Source: Amorphophallus konjac (Eukaryota > Streptophyta > Magnoliopsida > Alismatales > Araceae). Taken from it: a DNA stretch of 64,000 nucleotides. How positions within the stretch are numbered: position 1 is the first letter of the stretch; every line of letters begins with the position of its first letter. Shown piece by piece: positions 1-11,216 of the stretch. Position numbers and translations under genes: made by a program. Location: NCBI GenBank assembly GCA_022559845.1, contig CM040117.1, positions 83,898,559 through 83,962,558 on the forward strand. The letters are read 5' to 3'. The notes under the pieces are model-generated. The model did no database searches, was not told the origin of the DNA, and saw only the letters and a list, made by a program, of their open reading frames with translations.

Positions 1-1480
1 TAGCATGTAACTCCAAATGTAATCATTTTTTCTCTTTCAAGGAGTTACCCAATATTATAATGGGAGAGGCCCGGTTAGACAAACTAGGTTTGTCTAACAT
101 TCGTATGATGTAACCTTTATTTTTTCTTATTAACAATAAAATTTACCTCCTAGGGGATGATGGTGGAGTGGCTCATCATTTTACCTCAGGTAAAGAGAGC
201 ACTCTCCCGTCAAACTCTAGGCAGGGTTTCTTGGAAAAAAAAATCTTCTACGTACATACATGGAATTCTATCATCCACATGCATGTAAGCAGGTGGCCGG
301 CCGACCCCGTCTTGTATCCCGTCTGTGGCATCATCTCTGGATAACATGCATGGGCGGTGACGACGAAGAACCCGATGAAGAACTTGAGAGTTGCTTAAGA
401 ATAAAATAGGAACAGCACTTAGTTTTCTGTTTACAAGAGTATAGTTCCCAAATAATATCACTGTGGTTATAAGTTCCCTGTTGTAAAAAGAAAAAGCAAT
501 CTAGTCATTTTCATGGACTCGATTGCTCTCCTGAGCCACATAAACCCAACTTCGGTAGCCTTCACTGGCATGCCAAATGCTGCAAATTTGCTGGCTCGTT
601 TTAAGTATGGCGGACGTACTGCTTGATCTAATATAATTGGCTGTTGCAATCTGAGATCGGCTAGATTTGAGTCACCATGGGAATGCCTTGTCAGCCCAGC
701 TTTAATTCTAACAATGCCAACGGAATATCCTTTGCATCTTGATCGATGATCCTGAGAAAGAGACAGACACGCCTTGACGTATGGCTGATCATTCAGGAAT
801 TGCCATTAGCCGCTGCCTGCAGCTCTGTTTTCCCTCTCCACTCCATGTATGGGCTCTTCGGTCCCTTCCACTGCCAGTACAACTGGTTGCACTTCCATCT
901 CCTCACCTCAGGATCTCCTACATGTCGGCTGTGTCTTCGCATCTTGATCTTTCACTGATTGATGCCAGTCTTGCCAGATGTGACCGGAACTGGAGATTTC
1001 TGCAGACTTTCTCCACTTCCACTGTCGGCCTCCTGGCACTGGACATGCAGATTATGTCCAAGCACATATGAGTGGGGAAGCCCATGTCTTCTCCAGAACC
1101 GGCGGCATCCATCTCTAGCTAGTGCCTCACCACGTACTGGCCCTGGCACCGTTCACCGTGCACGTAGCACATCGCGCGACACGCATGAACGTGCCATCGA
1201 TGCTGAGCTGCCTCCCTTTCTCATCCCGTGCGCGCCGCCACCACCGCCATTCCCTTTTTCCCCTGGTTCGTGCCATGCATCGTGCCGTGCTGCGGTGCCC
1301 GTGGTGCCTTAATTTGCCACGACGCCGTCAGCCTTCCCTGCCATTGAGGCGTGGAAGGTCCAGGGGTTAGATGGGGACGAATTGAAGAGGACTGGGGCTG
1401 GCCAGCTGGGATCACGGAGACGGAGGAGATTTGGTGGTGACGGTGGCCACAGAAGTGGGAGGCAGGGATACCTCCACTTT
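1..1480. other. No gene recognised; mixed-composition flank
   Basis: Only short overlapping frames occur on both strands, none longer than about 120 codons and none with a recognisable domain. Composition changes from AT-rich (1-250) to GC-richer (700-1480), as in an old promoter or gene-flank region, but no splice pattern, TATA-linked frame or repeat boundary could be supported. Confidence 0.4.
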
Positions 1481-1689
1481 ATCGTCATTTCTCATTTAAT
1501 ATGGTCAAAAAATATGATGATATTTTAGGTTACAAATAATGAGGTTAATCATAGAAATAGAGTTATAAATAAATAACACATTCTAATTTTTTGTTAGAAT
1601 TATTTATCCCAATATGTATAACCTAAGTTCACCCCTCTCCCTTCTATATTGATACTTTTATGCATGTTAACTATCATTAAATAATTAAA

Positions 1690-2425
1690 ACATTAATATT
1701 GATTATTATTATTAAAAATTAAAAATAATAATCTCATTAACGTAAAATATTATTAAGAAGAAAAATAATCAAACAATATATTTATTAATGCTAATTATCA
1801 TTATGAATAAAAATATTAAATATTAACCACATTACGGTTAATAATGATTAAATAGAAAAACATGTTAAACCGTATACTCATTAGTGCTAAATATTAATTA
1901 TTAAACAATAATCTCATTAATGTTAATCATCATTATGAATAAAAAATAGTAAATATTCACTTTACTAGTATTAGTCATGATTAAGAAGAAAAACTATTAA
2001 ATAAAAGGCAAATCGTTAGTGCTAAATATCATTAAAAGGAAAACTATTAAATAACAATCTCATTAGTGCTAATCATTATTATAAATAAATAATATTTCAT
2101 AATAATCTCATTAGTGCTAAATATTATTACTAAAAAATTATTAAATAATATTCTTATTAGTGTTAATCATCATCATGCATAAAAATATAAAATATTAACC
2201 TCCATGGTGCTAATTATGATTAAGGAAAAATATATTAAACAGTAGTATCATTAGTGCTAATCATCCTTATGAATAAAAATATTAAATATTAACTTCATTA
2301 GTACTAATTACGATTAAAAATTTACTAAACAAATGACAAATCATTAGTGTTATCTATTTTTAAATATATATATTAAACAATAGTCTCATTAGTGCTAATT
2401 GTCATTATAAATAAAAAAATATTAC
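1690..2425. repeat. AT-rich minisatellite, ~47-bp period
   Basis: A degenerate core, CATTAGTGCTAAT, recurs near positions 1735, 1783, 1832, 1878, 1914, 1962, 2012, 2059, 2108, 2155, 2202, 2248, 2296, 2341 and 2387. Spacing is mostly 45-50 bp. The spacers are A/T-rich and often contain ATGAATAAAAATATTAAATA. The array resumes at 4158 after the inserted LTR. Confidence 0.75.
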
Positions 2426-2833
2426 ATAATTGAGGAAGGGAAATCTGCTCCGCCTGATAAGGCCTAGCACTGGCCGGCTCACGGGCCAAGGCCCAACAAC
2501 AACCGACTCACGATCTAGTACGCGGCCTTCCAAGGCTTGCAGAAGCATTGGCCTGGAGCCCAGACCCCGTATGACAAGTGCGACTCCGTCGTTTGGCGGG
2601 AGCAGCACACGTCTCTGGCAAACATCACCTCATTAATGACGGGACGACCACTAGACGACAAAGGAACAACAGACCAACGCCCATGCTACCGATAAAGGAA
2701 TGGCGGGTCAGATCCATGCCTCCCCTATCTTGTCAGGTGAGCAAACAGACGACCCACGTCTTCACAGGCCGGGATAACTCCAACAGCACCAAGTCATGAG
2801 GCAAGAGTCAACGGATGAACTCCACGAAGACCT

Positions 2834-2841
2834 TATAAATA
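2834..2841 (+). promoter_or_regulatory. TATA box, LTR repeat unit 1
   Basis: TATAAATA sits in the conserved context GACCTTATAAATAGCACCCT. The same context recurs in units 2 and 3. Confidence 0.65.
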
Positions 2842-3285
2842 GCACCCTGGCCAGACATCTAGGGAGGTACGCAATCTACGCTCCTTGAGCTCTAACCTCT
2901 CTCAAGTCTCAACCTCAAGCTCCTTCATCCACCTCGGGTGGACTGGCTCACATATCTCTTTATCTCCGACGCTCGTCCGAGCACTCTCTTTCTCCTTAAA
3001 GCTCGTCTACCCCTTCAGCCGAGCACTACGTGCGACTGCGTCATTTGGCAGGAGCAGCACACGTCTCTAGCAACCATCACCGCATTAATGACGGGACGAC
3101 CACCAGACGACAAAGGAACAGCAGATCAACGCCCATGCCACCGGCAAAGGAACAACGGGTTAGCGTCACGCTTCCTCTGCCCTATCAGGCGAGCAGACGG
3201 ACGACCCACGTCTCCACAGGCCAGGATAACTCCAACAGCACCAAGTCAGGAGGCAAGAGTCAACAGATAAACTCCTCGAAGACCT

Positions 3286-3293
3286 TATAAATA
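3286..3293 (+). promoter_or_regulatory. TATA box, LTR repeat unit 2
   Basis: TATAAATA in the same conserved context, 452 bp downstream of the first copy. Confidence 0.65.
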
Positions 3294-3742
3294 GCACCCT
3301 GGCTAGACAGCCAGGGAGGTACGTAATCTACGCTCCTCGAGCTCTAACGTCTCTCAAGTCCCTAACCTCAAGCTCTTTCATCTGCCTCAGGTGGACCGGC
3401 TCACATACCTCTTCATCTCCGACGCTTGTCCTAGCTAGTACTCTCTTTCTCCTTAAAGCTCAAGTACCCCTTCAGCCGAGCACTACGTGCGACTCCGTCA
3501 TTTCACGGGAGCAGCACACGTCTCTCGCAACCATCACCGCATTAATGACGGGACGACCATCGGGCGACAAAGGAACAGTAGACCAACACCCATGCCACCG
3601 GCGAAGGAACGGCGGGTCAACGTCACGCCTCCCATGCCCTGTCAGGCGAGTAGACAGACGACCTACATCTCCACAGGCCAGAATAACTAAAGCAGCACCA
3701 AGTCAGGAGGTAAGAGTCAACGGATGAACTCCACGAAGACCT

Positions 3743-3750
3743 TATAAATA
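3743..3750 (+). promoter_or_regulatory. TATA box, LTR repeat unit 3
   Basis: TATAAATA in the same context, 457 bp downstream of the second copy. It is nearest to the R/U5 part of the LTR and so is the likeliest used start. Confidence 0.65.
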
Positions 3751-4157
3751 GCACCCTAGCCATACGACTAGGGAGGTACGCAATCTACGCTCCCGGAGCT
3801 CTAACCTCTCTCAAGTCTCTAACCTCAACCTCCTTCATCCGCCTCAGGTGGACCGGCTCACATACCCCTTCATCCTCGACGCTTGTCCGAGCACTCTCTT
3901 TCTCCTTAAAGCTCAGTTATCCCTTCAACTGAGGTGCACTATGTGCCTCTCGTCTAAGCGCTCATCCTCTACGTCGATAATTACCCGACTTAAACATCGA
4001 AGAGTTATCCCCTTGAATCTTTAGCTCCTAAAGCTCCTTCTAACACTTTTCTATATCCACAGGTTTCTCTCGGGGGCGACATCTTCTTCCTGCACCTAAT
4101 AAATCTCAGGAGTGTATTTCGCGGTTCGAGATAACTAATCTCGACGTCTACAATAAT

Positions 4158-4945
4158 AATCTTATTAGTGTTAAATATTATTAATTAAAATTATTAAATA
4201 TTATCTTCATTAGTATTAATCATTAGTATGAATAAAATAATAAATATTAGCTAAATTACGAAGGATAAAATATTTTTTAACATTTATTCTCATTTATATT
4301 CTTATTTGTATCGAACAAGAAATAAGAATAACACCATTATTAATTATCTCTTCGTTTACTAAACGTAAGTACATGAGAATAAGAGTACTAGTGATAAATT
4401 GACGTAAATAAGTTACACATATTTTCTTCAAAACTTGTACGTCTCAATATCAAACCTACTCTAAAAGATTTTAAGATATATTTATATGAGTATTTTAATT
4501 ATATAAGGATATTAAATGAGAGTAGATTCATCCTTTTTCGCATATGAATAAAAATATACAGTATATTAAGATAAATCTCAAAAGTATATATACTTATTTT
4601 AAAATTAAAAGTAGAATGAGATCTGTCATATGAGTTTATAATCTATCATTCTACGTGACACGAGGGTGACTGGTCCGAAGACATCACAAGCCAACAACTT
4701 ATTATCATGGTGGTCTATTTTCGAAGTCAAGATAAGAAAAGAATGAAATTAAAAAAAATATGTTCACTTAAAAAGTATGGGAACGAAGATCAGGGACTTC
4801 ATGTTTGGAAAGCCTCAAAGACAACGATGAATTATGTAAAACCCAGGATCCAAGTTCGATAATATCCAGGATGGGTGAATTGCTTTTATTATTCACTGGA
4901 TTTAAGGTGAGATGTTCTCCCACGTGTTGATTATTTTATTTTATT
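4158..4945. other. End of minisatellite, then AT-rich sequence without a gene
   Basis: Two to three further units of the ~47-bp minisatellite run to about 4255. The rest is AT-rich with no open frame of note and no repeat ends that could be defined. Confidence 0.5.
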
Positions 4946-5937
4946 TTAATAATAATAATAATTAATATTCAAAAAATAAAAGTAGAAATTCTGTTTTGAA
5001 TTGTCATGCTGGGATATTAGGATCCGCTTCCTAAACCTAGAACTCAAAAAGGAACCATCATGGCCTCCAACGAGCCCAGTGTGCTCTCCACCATTCGGGC
5101 CCGTGTAGCCACCGTTACCCCCACCATACCTGCCACCGTCGCCATCCCAGCCTCCCCCATATCCACCCTGATGCCAGAAGCCACCCACTGCACCGCCGCC
5201 GCCAATGCCGCCGCGGTACCCACCGAAAACGCTGTCTTCTACTCCGGCATCGTGGCCGGAACCACCGCCACTGCCGAAGCTCGCGCCGTGCATCTCGCCG
5301 GAGCCGTACCCGGAACCACTGGTGGCGCCAGCACCACCTCCGCTGCTGCTGTAGGCACCTCCATAGTGTGCACCAGCGATGTAGCCCCCGTTGCCGCTGT
5401 AGCCCCCGCCGTAGCTCCCACCACCGCTGTAGCTGCCACCGGGGCCGGCACTGCGCCCGATGTGTTCTCCGCTGGCGTTGTAAACCCCACCACCGTAGCT
5501 TCCTCCATGATCTCCATTAACAGAGCTTGCACCACCACCGGCATGCTGCCAGCCAGCTCCGGCATAACCAGCGCCACCACAGCCAGCCCCGGGTACTCCT
5601 CCGGCTCCATAACTTGCACCACCACCAAGGACGTGGTCTCCCCCCGTAGCCGCCGCCACAGCCACCAACGACACCATAGCTGGTTCTCTTCTCCAGTTGC
5701 TCCATAGCTGGAACTCCCTCCAGTAGCGCCATGTCCCCCAAACCCACCATAAACAGCACCGAGCTGTCCACCACCACCATAGCAGCCGCTGCCAATACCT
5801 CCACCTCCAGCTACGTAGCCGGAGCCGCCACCAAATCCTTGAGCACGGACATAGGCTCCGCCGCCGACCATGAAGAGAGCTCTAATTGCAGAACACACTC
5901 CCACACCGAGCCACAGTAGAAAAGAAGCTGCACGAAT
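4946..5937 (-). pseudogene. Glycine-rich (cell-wall type) protein remnant, frame-broken
   Basis: The minus strand encodes long Gly/Tyr/Ser-rich repeats (GGGSYGGGYSGNGGY-like) typical of secreted plant glycine-rich proteins. The repeat passes through three frames. Residues after a hydrophobic leader (SFLLWLGVGVCSA) are in one frame to about 5690, then a short stretch is in a second frame, and after a run of six Gs near 5655 the rest is in a third frame ending at 4946. The leader looks like a signal peptide, but the codon where ATG is expected (5935-5937) is ATT, and a TAG lies directly upstream. The next in-frame ATG is at 5871, after the leader. Loss of the start plus two shifts indicates a pseudogene. 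Sequencing error in the G run could explain one shift only. The complementary Ala/Thr-rich frame is an artefact. Confidence 0.65.
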
Positions 5938-5949
5938 CTATTGGAGGAG

Positions 5950-6330
5950 TGTGGAGTCTGATCTGGATATTGGTAGGCTCCCCCCTGTCCTTTCGCGGAT
6001 CCAACTTCGCGGTAAGTTAGCGGGGGGTTACAGGGGGGCAGCGCCCCCTTGCCCGTAAGGCCGAAAATTTTGAGAGGTATTATTGTAATTTCACCCAGGA
6101 GGGTTGTCCTAGGCTCCTTATATATAAAGGCATCATCCATTGTAATCGCTATAACGTGTGCGAAATAAGAGATCTCAGTGCGACCGTGGATGTAGGAAGA
6201 CACATCACCTCCGAACCACGTAAATTCCAGTGTTCTTGTGGTTTGATCTTCTCTTTCCCCTTCTTTCTTCCTCCTCTATTGTTTGTCCATCTCTACAGAT
6301 ACTCCGGTTTCTAACAGAACCAATCTAACA
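5950..6330 (+). mobile_element. Short solo LTR, copia-like
   Basis: The block begins TGTGGAGTCTGATC at 5950 and ends CTAACA at 6316, or at a second CTAACA at 6330. It carries a TATA element (TATATATAAAGG, about 6119) followed by GTGGATGTAGG and GAACCACGTAAATTCC, sequences typical of the R/U5 of plant Ty1/copia LTRs in + orientation. No primer site or coding sequence follows, hence a solo LTR. No matching 5-bp duplication was found, so the exact ends are uncertain. It lies 12 bp upstream of the first codon of the glycine-rich protein remnant. Confidence 0.6.
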
Positions 6331-6887
6331 GTGGGAGTAGCCATGGGTCTGCTTGCAGGAAGGTGGATGACTGCATGTGGAGGCACGTAGGATATTGGAG
6401 AGCGCCTTCTTAATTAAAAACCATTATAGGATTGATAGTGGGGCATCAGAAACGGCGTTTGCTTTGGATTAGGGGTGTGGGGAGCTAGGGGTGGCTGGCC
6501 ACATCACGGTCGCCCATTGGCCCAGCCCCCGCCTAGCATTGCTGCCCCTGTTTCTTTGCTGTGTCGTGAGCATCATGTGTGGCTTAATTTGGGTATGGGA
6601 AAGAACAGTCTTACACTGTTAGGTGTGACCTTGAAGGATATAGTGTTCTGTCAGTTATCTGCCTGCAGCCTCTGGTCTCCGTGGTCCGTGGAGGGGATGG
6701 CCGTCCCCTCATGTGAGGGGCGAGGGGTAGGTCTGCCAGTGGCCCAGAAAGTTCTGGAAGCGGCGCAAAGTATAGAACTAACTTTAAAATAAAATATTAT
6801 ATTATTATTCATTATTATCTATGTATGACGTTAAGCAGAGATCGGGGATAAGGGGAGGATATAGAAATAGGCGTTTTCTCTTGCATG
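6331..6887. other. No gene recognised
   Basis: One 105-codon frame (6475-6792, +) exists but has no recognisable domain, no homologous-looking motif and an unremarkable start. Nothing else could be supported. Confidence 0.35.
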
Positions 6888-7011
6888 GTGTTTGGTTACG
6901 TTTTTTTCCCTCTTTTTTTATCTCAAACTAAAAAAAAAAAACCCACACGATCACATTTGGCGGCTGTTTCCTAATTTTTTGGAGAGGATCCTTACCCCGT
7001 TCGAACTTGTT

Positions 7012-8115
7012 TTAAAATAAAAATAACACCCCGAGCAGTTTTTTATTTGAAAACACTGGAAGCACATGACCTCGACCTCTCCCCCCTCCCCTGCGACGTC
7101 CGCGGTGTCCCCATTCCCCCTCTCCCCCACGGCGTCCCCCCTCCCCCGAAGCAATGATTCCAGATTCTCCCCGTCTTTTTGGCCGATCTGTTCGGATCGA
7201 AACCCTGGTGGCGGACTGGTGCTCGTCTGCATCGCCCTCCCCTAGCCTTCTGGAGGAGAACGTTGGCAGTGGCAGGGCCCTCGGTGAGGGAGAGAGCGAG
7301 AACGCCGGCCTGGCGTACATCTCCGCCCGCTCGATTTTCGCCGCCGTCCTCACGCCCACCAGCCGCGACTGCTTGGGCACCGCCGCAGGCTCCGGCCCCA
7401 GCCGCCCCGTCCCGAACATGATCAGATCCCCGTCGGCCTCCGACGAAAGCACCATCGGGGCGGCCGCCTTGCCCCCACGCTTACCCTCCCTCGTCGACGG
7501 CCCCTTCCCCATCACCGAGTCGAGCGACTTCCCGCACCTCAAGATCGTCACCTGTCCCATCACCAGGTTCCCACTACTACCATTCCCACCACCGCCCACC
7601 TTTCTCGCCAGCGCCGCGGCGGGTCTCCGGGTGATGGATTCCTTGTTAGTCGACGGGGTGTATTTGGGGCGGGGAATAGGGTTAGGGTTCGAGGTGGAGA
7701 AGTTGCGGGAGGAGGAGGGCAACTTCGACGGGGTGTATTTGGAGGAAGGGTCGGACTGGGGAGATGGATTCCTTGTCAGTCGGAGGAGCATTGCCTTGGA
7801 TTTTGCCAGCGGCAATGGCGAGCCGTCTAGTTTGCGCGGTGGTGAAGGACTGCGCAACATCGTTGGGTTCAGATTGGATTCAGACTCAGATGCCGAGTGC
7901 AAGGGGAACATTGCAGGGAGTCCGCATTCCGATGACTTGGATGTTTTGGATGGGATAGATCGAGGATCTGGGGCTGCCGCTCTGCTGGGACTGCTTACGG
8001 ATCGAGGAAGAGAGCAGGGATCTGGCGAGAGGCAGCACTCTTTTATCGACCCCTTCCCCTTGCCGACGAGGGACACTGGGCGAGGAGGAGACTGCCAGGG
8101 AGGCGGCAGTGCCAA
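7012..8115 (-). CDS. Ser/Pro-rich protein with PNRC-type motif (possible gene or gene fragment)
   Basis: A 367-codon minus-strand frame is Ser/Pro/Arg-rich. It contains NLVMGQVTILRCGKSLDS (about residues 183-200), DLIMFGTGRLGPEP (230-243) and YARPAFSLSPSPRALPLPTF (267-286). The last has the SPxPxxLPxPxF pattern of PNRC-like proteins, which in animals bind the decapping co-factor DCP1; plants have related uncharacterised proteins. The frame starts at a TTG (8115). An ATG four bases upstream (8119) is in another frame, and the first in-frame ATG is residue 69 (7911). The true start may therefore be 7911, lie in an upstream exon, or be lost. The 3' end runs into Arg/Gly-rich low complexity, so the last ~75 codons are doubtful. 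A 350-codon + frame overlaps almost completely but has no such motif. Confidence 0.5.
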   Translation of the reverse strand: MALPPPWQSPPRPVSLVGKGKGSIKECCLSPDPCSLPRSVSSPSRAAAPDPRSIPSKTSKSSECGLPAMFPLHSASESESNLNPTMLRSPSPPRKLDGSPLPLAKSKAMLLRLTRNPSPQSDPSSKYTPSKLPSSSRNFSTSNPNPIPRPKYTPSTNKESITRRPAAALARKVGGGGNGSSGNLVMGQVTILRCGKSLDSVMGKGPSTREGKRGGKAAAPMVLSSEADGDLIMFGTGRLGPEPAAVPKQSRLVGVRTAAKIERAEMYARPAFSLSPSPRALPLPTFSSRRLGEGDADEHQSATRVSIRTDRPKRRGESGIIASGEGGRRGGEGEWGHRGRRRGGGRGRGHVLPVFSNKKLLGVLFLF

Positions 8116-8119
8116 ACAT

Positions 8120-8707
8120 GTCTACATATATTTTAAAAATTATGATATTTTTACCAAACAGAAAATGTCAAATTTTATCAATTTTAAAATTTATGTTAAA
8201 AATTGATACAATCTAAATTTTTAGATAAAAATAATTTTTAAAAAAATGGTTCCCAAACACTCCATTATCCTCTGTTTTGGATTTTATCAAGAGAGAAAAT
8301 TTGAGAGGATGTGTGAGAGTTAGGTTTGACCCACACCTTGATCTGGACCCCACGGACGTTGTCTTAGATTGTTTGCTAGTACTTTAACTAATAGGCTGTT
8401 TGGTTGCTCTTTTTTACCTCTTTTTTCTCTCAAATTTAAAAAAGAGAGTTAGAGATCTTTTAACCATGTTTGGTGTTCCTCTCCTAAATTTTAGGGAGAG
8501 AAGATAGCCTATGTAATTCTTCCTCAAAAAAAAAATAAGTCTAGACCTTTTTCTTAAAACACCAACTCGAGACTCCCCCTCCCCCGCGGCCCCCCTCCCT
8601 CACAGCCACCCTCCCCTCCCTGGCACCTCCTGCGCAGCCCCCTTCCCCGTCCCCGGCGACCCCCCTCCCCTCCCCTCCACGGCGACCATCCCCTCCCTGG
8701 CGCCCCC
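8120..8707. other. AT-rich then C-rich sequence, no gene
   Basis: AT-rich to about 8560, including a T-rich block at 8396-8450 that resembles the one at 6888-6950. Then comes a CCCCTCCCC-type low-complexity tract (8570-8707) abutting the LTR of element F. Confidence 0.45.
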
Positions 8708-9585
8708 TGTTAGCGCAGCAAGAGTGATATAGAAGGGGGGGGGGATGAATAGATCACTCCCTATTTAAATAACTTTAGCGAAAAATCACTCCTTCGAAAA
8801 TCACCCTACCGAATATAGCTAAACAAATTAGCCAATGCAGTGAGAAACTAAGACAGAGTAATAAGATGCGATTAGAATGGGCCGTCCACACACAAGCACA
8901 TTGCCAAGCAGATAGAGAGCATCAACGATTGCAGCAAACCACAGAGGACAAGAGATTTTAAGGTGGTTCGATTGTAGTCCACAATCTACATCCACCCCTC
9001 ACTCCAACTAGAGTAAGGATTCCACTAGCCAATGCTAGAAACCTGCAGACTCAGTCTGCGAACAAGGTGCTGCCACACAGCTTGAATAACCAAGGGAAAC
9101 AAATCCCTCAACCAAACTCTGCTACCCACAGAGCTCGAAACCTGTTCCAGCTACCAGCTAGAACAGAACCGGAGATAGCTCTCCCTTCCTCCAACCTAGA
9201 GGGAACCTGCTAATGACAACCCGTCACTAGCAGAACTAGATATCTACGATCTCTCTTCCTCTTCAGCCCAGAGGGAAACCGGAGTAACACTCCCTTCCTC
9301 CAAACACTGGAGGGTAACAACTCGAGATCAGATATATGAAGAAATAAAAAGGAAAAACAGAAATGCAAACAAGAACAACGATGAACACAAATCGTTTCAG
9401 AAAAATCAAATACAAAATGTAGCTTCCGAAGAAGCAAATAGACTCTTCTCTCTCACTCAGACTGCTCTCTAATCTTTTCTCTCTATCTTCTTTCTGGAAC
9501 GTGGAGGCTCTCTCTCTTTTCTTCTGCTCAGGAATTCTGCTCTTAGGCTTTTTCTCCAGTTCTCTCCATCTCTTCGCAGAGGGCA

Positions 9586-9597
9586 CCTTTTATATGG
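9586..9597 (-). promoter_or_regulatory. TATA box of the element F LTR
   Basis: Minus-strand CCATATAAAAGG. It lies between the motif array (upstream in element orientation) and the R/U5-like part, as expected for a U3/R promoter. Confidence 0.55.
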
Positions 9598-9770
9598 CTT
9601 TCGACCTGAGTTTCAGGCCTTCACACGAGGGAGTCTCGTTCCCTCCCTTTCCAGAGCCTTCTCGGATCACGTGCCAGGTATCATCCTTGGTTCACGTGCC
9701 CAATCATTGACCTGTATCACCTGCAGGCTGAGACAAAAGACTGTGATTAGTTAGTTCAGTCAGATACGAA

Positions 9771-11216
9771 TGTATAGACTTTAGGATATCAGATTAAGCA
9801 AGTGTGTACACTGAAGGAGTGTATAGACTTGTGAGACTTCAAGCAAACTCAGTGTATAGACTTGCTGAAGAATGCATTAGCACAAAGGATGAAATGTATG
9901 GACTTCTGTGAAGTGTATGAGGCCCTTCGAGTGTATAGACTTAGGGATGCCAAATAGGCAAGTGTGTCACAGTGTGAGAGTGTATAGAGTTGAGGCTTTT
10001 CAGCGAGCTCAGTGTATGGACTTGAAGTGCAACAGTATGCACTGTATGGACTTCAATGTAGACGATGATGTATAGACTTCGAAGAGAACAATGCTTGAAG
10101 GCATCGAATGTGTAGACATTGAAACAGCAGTTAAGCAAGTGTTTCAAATGAGAGAGTGTATAGACTTGCAGGTTAACAATCGAGTGTATAGGGTTGAAAG
10201 CCTAACAATCGAGTGTATAGACTTGTAGGTTAACTGAGTGTACAGACTTCAACAGTTAGCTAACGAGTGTACACACTTCGTTTTGAAGATGATGCACAAT
10301 AGAATGAAAGTATGAAAGTTGTGCGATGTACAGACTTGCTCTGCCTAAAGTAATGTATAGACTTCAGCCCAAAGCGAATGTATGGACTTGGCGTTTTGAA
10401 GCATGCAGGCTGTAGAGGCTTGAACACGAGCAAGCAGTGTATAGACTTCCTATATGAAGAGCTATGCGATGTATAGACTTAACCAGACTCCACTCGATGT
10501 ACAGACTTCAAAGTGCAACGTAGGTAAAAGGCTGCCAATGTACAGACTTTGGTAAAGGCATGAGACGTTCTCAAGACGATGAAGTCTGTACAGACTTTAC
10601 AGTGAATGGATGCTCAGTGAGACGCAAGTTGAGACGATGAGCAGTGTATACACTTAGCCTTTGAGGAACGATGTATAGACTCTGAATCGTGAAAGCAGAC
10701 TGTATAGACTTGAAGTGTTCGAAGGACCATTGTACAGAGTTGGAATGTTTGAGCCAATGTATAGACTTCTGCAGGGCTACCAGTGTATGGACTTGTACAG
10801 TTCAGCGACTGTACAGACTTTGAGGCCGAAGACTGTGTAGACTTGAGAAGCTCGAGGCCATTGTATAGACATGGGGTTCAGCTGAGAATGTATGGACTTT
10901 GACGGAGTGAAACAATATTCAGACTTTGAAGTTACACTGTGGATGTATAGACTTGAATGAGCATGGAGTGTATAGACTTGAAAGTCTGAAGGCGATGTAC
11001 AGACTTGGAGAGTTGAAGCCGATGTACAGACTTGCAGATGCGAAGCCAATGTACAGACTTTAAGGGCTATGAAGAACAAGGCATGCTGTACAGACTTACT
11101 TAATCAAATCGATGTATGGACTTTGAATGAATTCAACGGAGGAATGTATAGACATGGCCCCTTTCCGGATGTATAGACTTTCAGATAAACAGGCTACAGT
11201 CCTGTTGTATGGACTT
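9771..11216. repeat. ~45-copy interspersed motif TGTAYRGACTT in the U3 of element F
   Basis: A core of 11-12 bases, mostly TGTATAGACTT(G/C) with TGTACAGACTT and TGTATGGACTT variants, recurs about 45 times in the same orientation. The spacers differ in sequence and give an average period near 32 bp. The spacers are unrelated but not length-fixed, so this is neither a simple tandem repeat nor a CRISPR array. Confidence 0.85.

Larger units (their letters stand above)
2578..3943 (+). repeat. Three tandem ~455-bp promoter-bearing units inside the solo LTR
   Basis: Units start at 2578, 3030 and 3487 with GTGCGACT(C/G)CGTC and are 452-457 bp long. Each carries the same order of blocks: GGAGCAGCACACGTCTCT, CATTAATGACGGGACGACCA, TATAAATAGCACCCT, and TACCTC-type pyrimidine-rich sequence. 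The LTR therefore contains a tandemly triplicated promoter segment. Confidence 0.85.
2426..4157 (+). mobile_element. Solo LTR (2431-4152) with 5-bp target duplication ATAAT
   Basis: The insert begins TGAGGAAGGG at 2431 and ends GTCTACA at 4152. It is flanked on both sides by ATAAT (2426-2430 and 4153-4157) and interrupts the AT-rich minisatellite. TG...CA ends with a 5-bp duplication are the signature of an LTR retrotransposon. With no internal coding domain, the simplest reading is a solo LTR left by LTR-LTR recombination. TATA boxes (TATAAATA) set the + orientation, and an AATAAA lies near the 3' end at about 4099. The family was not recognised. It could also be a small non-autonomous element without coding sequence. 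Confidence 0.8.

Noticed and set aside
5060..5707. 215-codon + strand frame rich in Ala/Thr/Val/Pro
   Set aside because: It is the complement of the glycine-rich repeat; GGN codons read backwards give Ala/Pro/Thr. The minus strand shows the real repeat logic.
5945..6335. Target-site duplication for the copia-like solo LTR
   Set aside because: AGGAG on the left matches neither GAACC (after 6316) nor GTGGG (after 6330).
7154..8206. 350-codon + strand frame starting with ATG
   Set aside because: No recognisable motif. The minus strand carries the PNRC-type and GQVTIL motifs, and high GC favours open frames on both strands.
9771..11216. CRISPR-like regular short repeats with unique spacers
   Set aside because: Plant LTR context, an 11-12-base degenerate core, variable spacer lengths, no cas genes.
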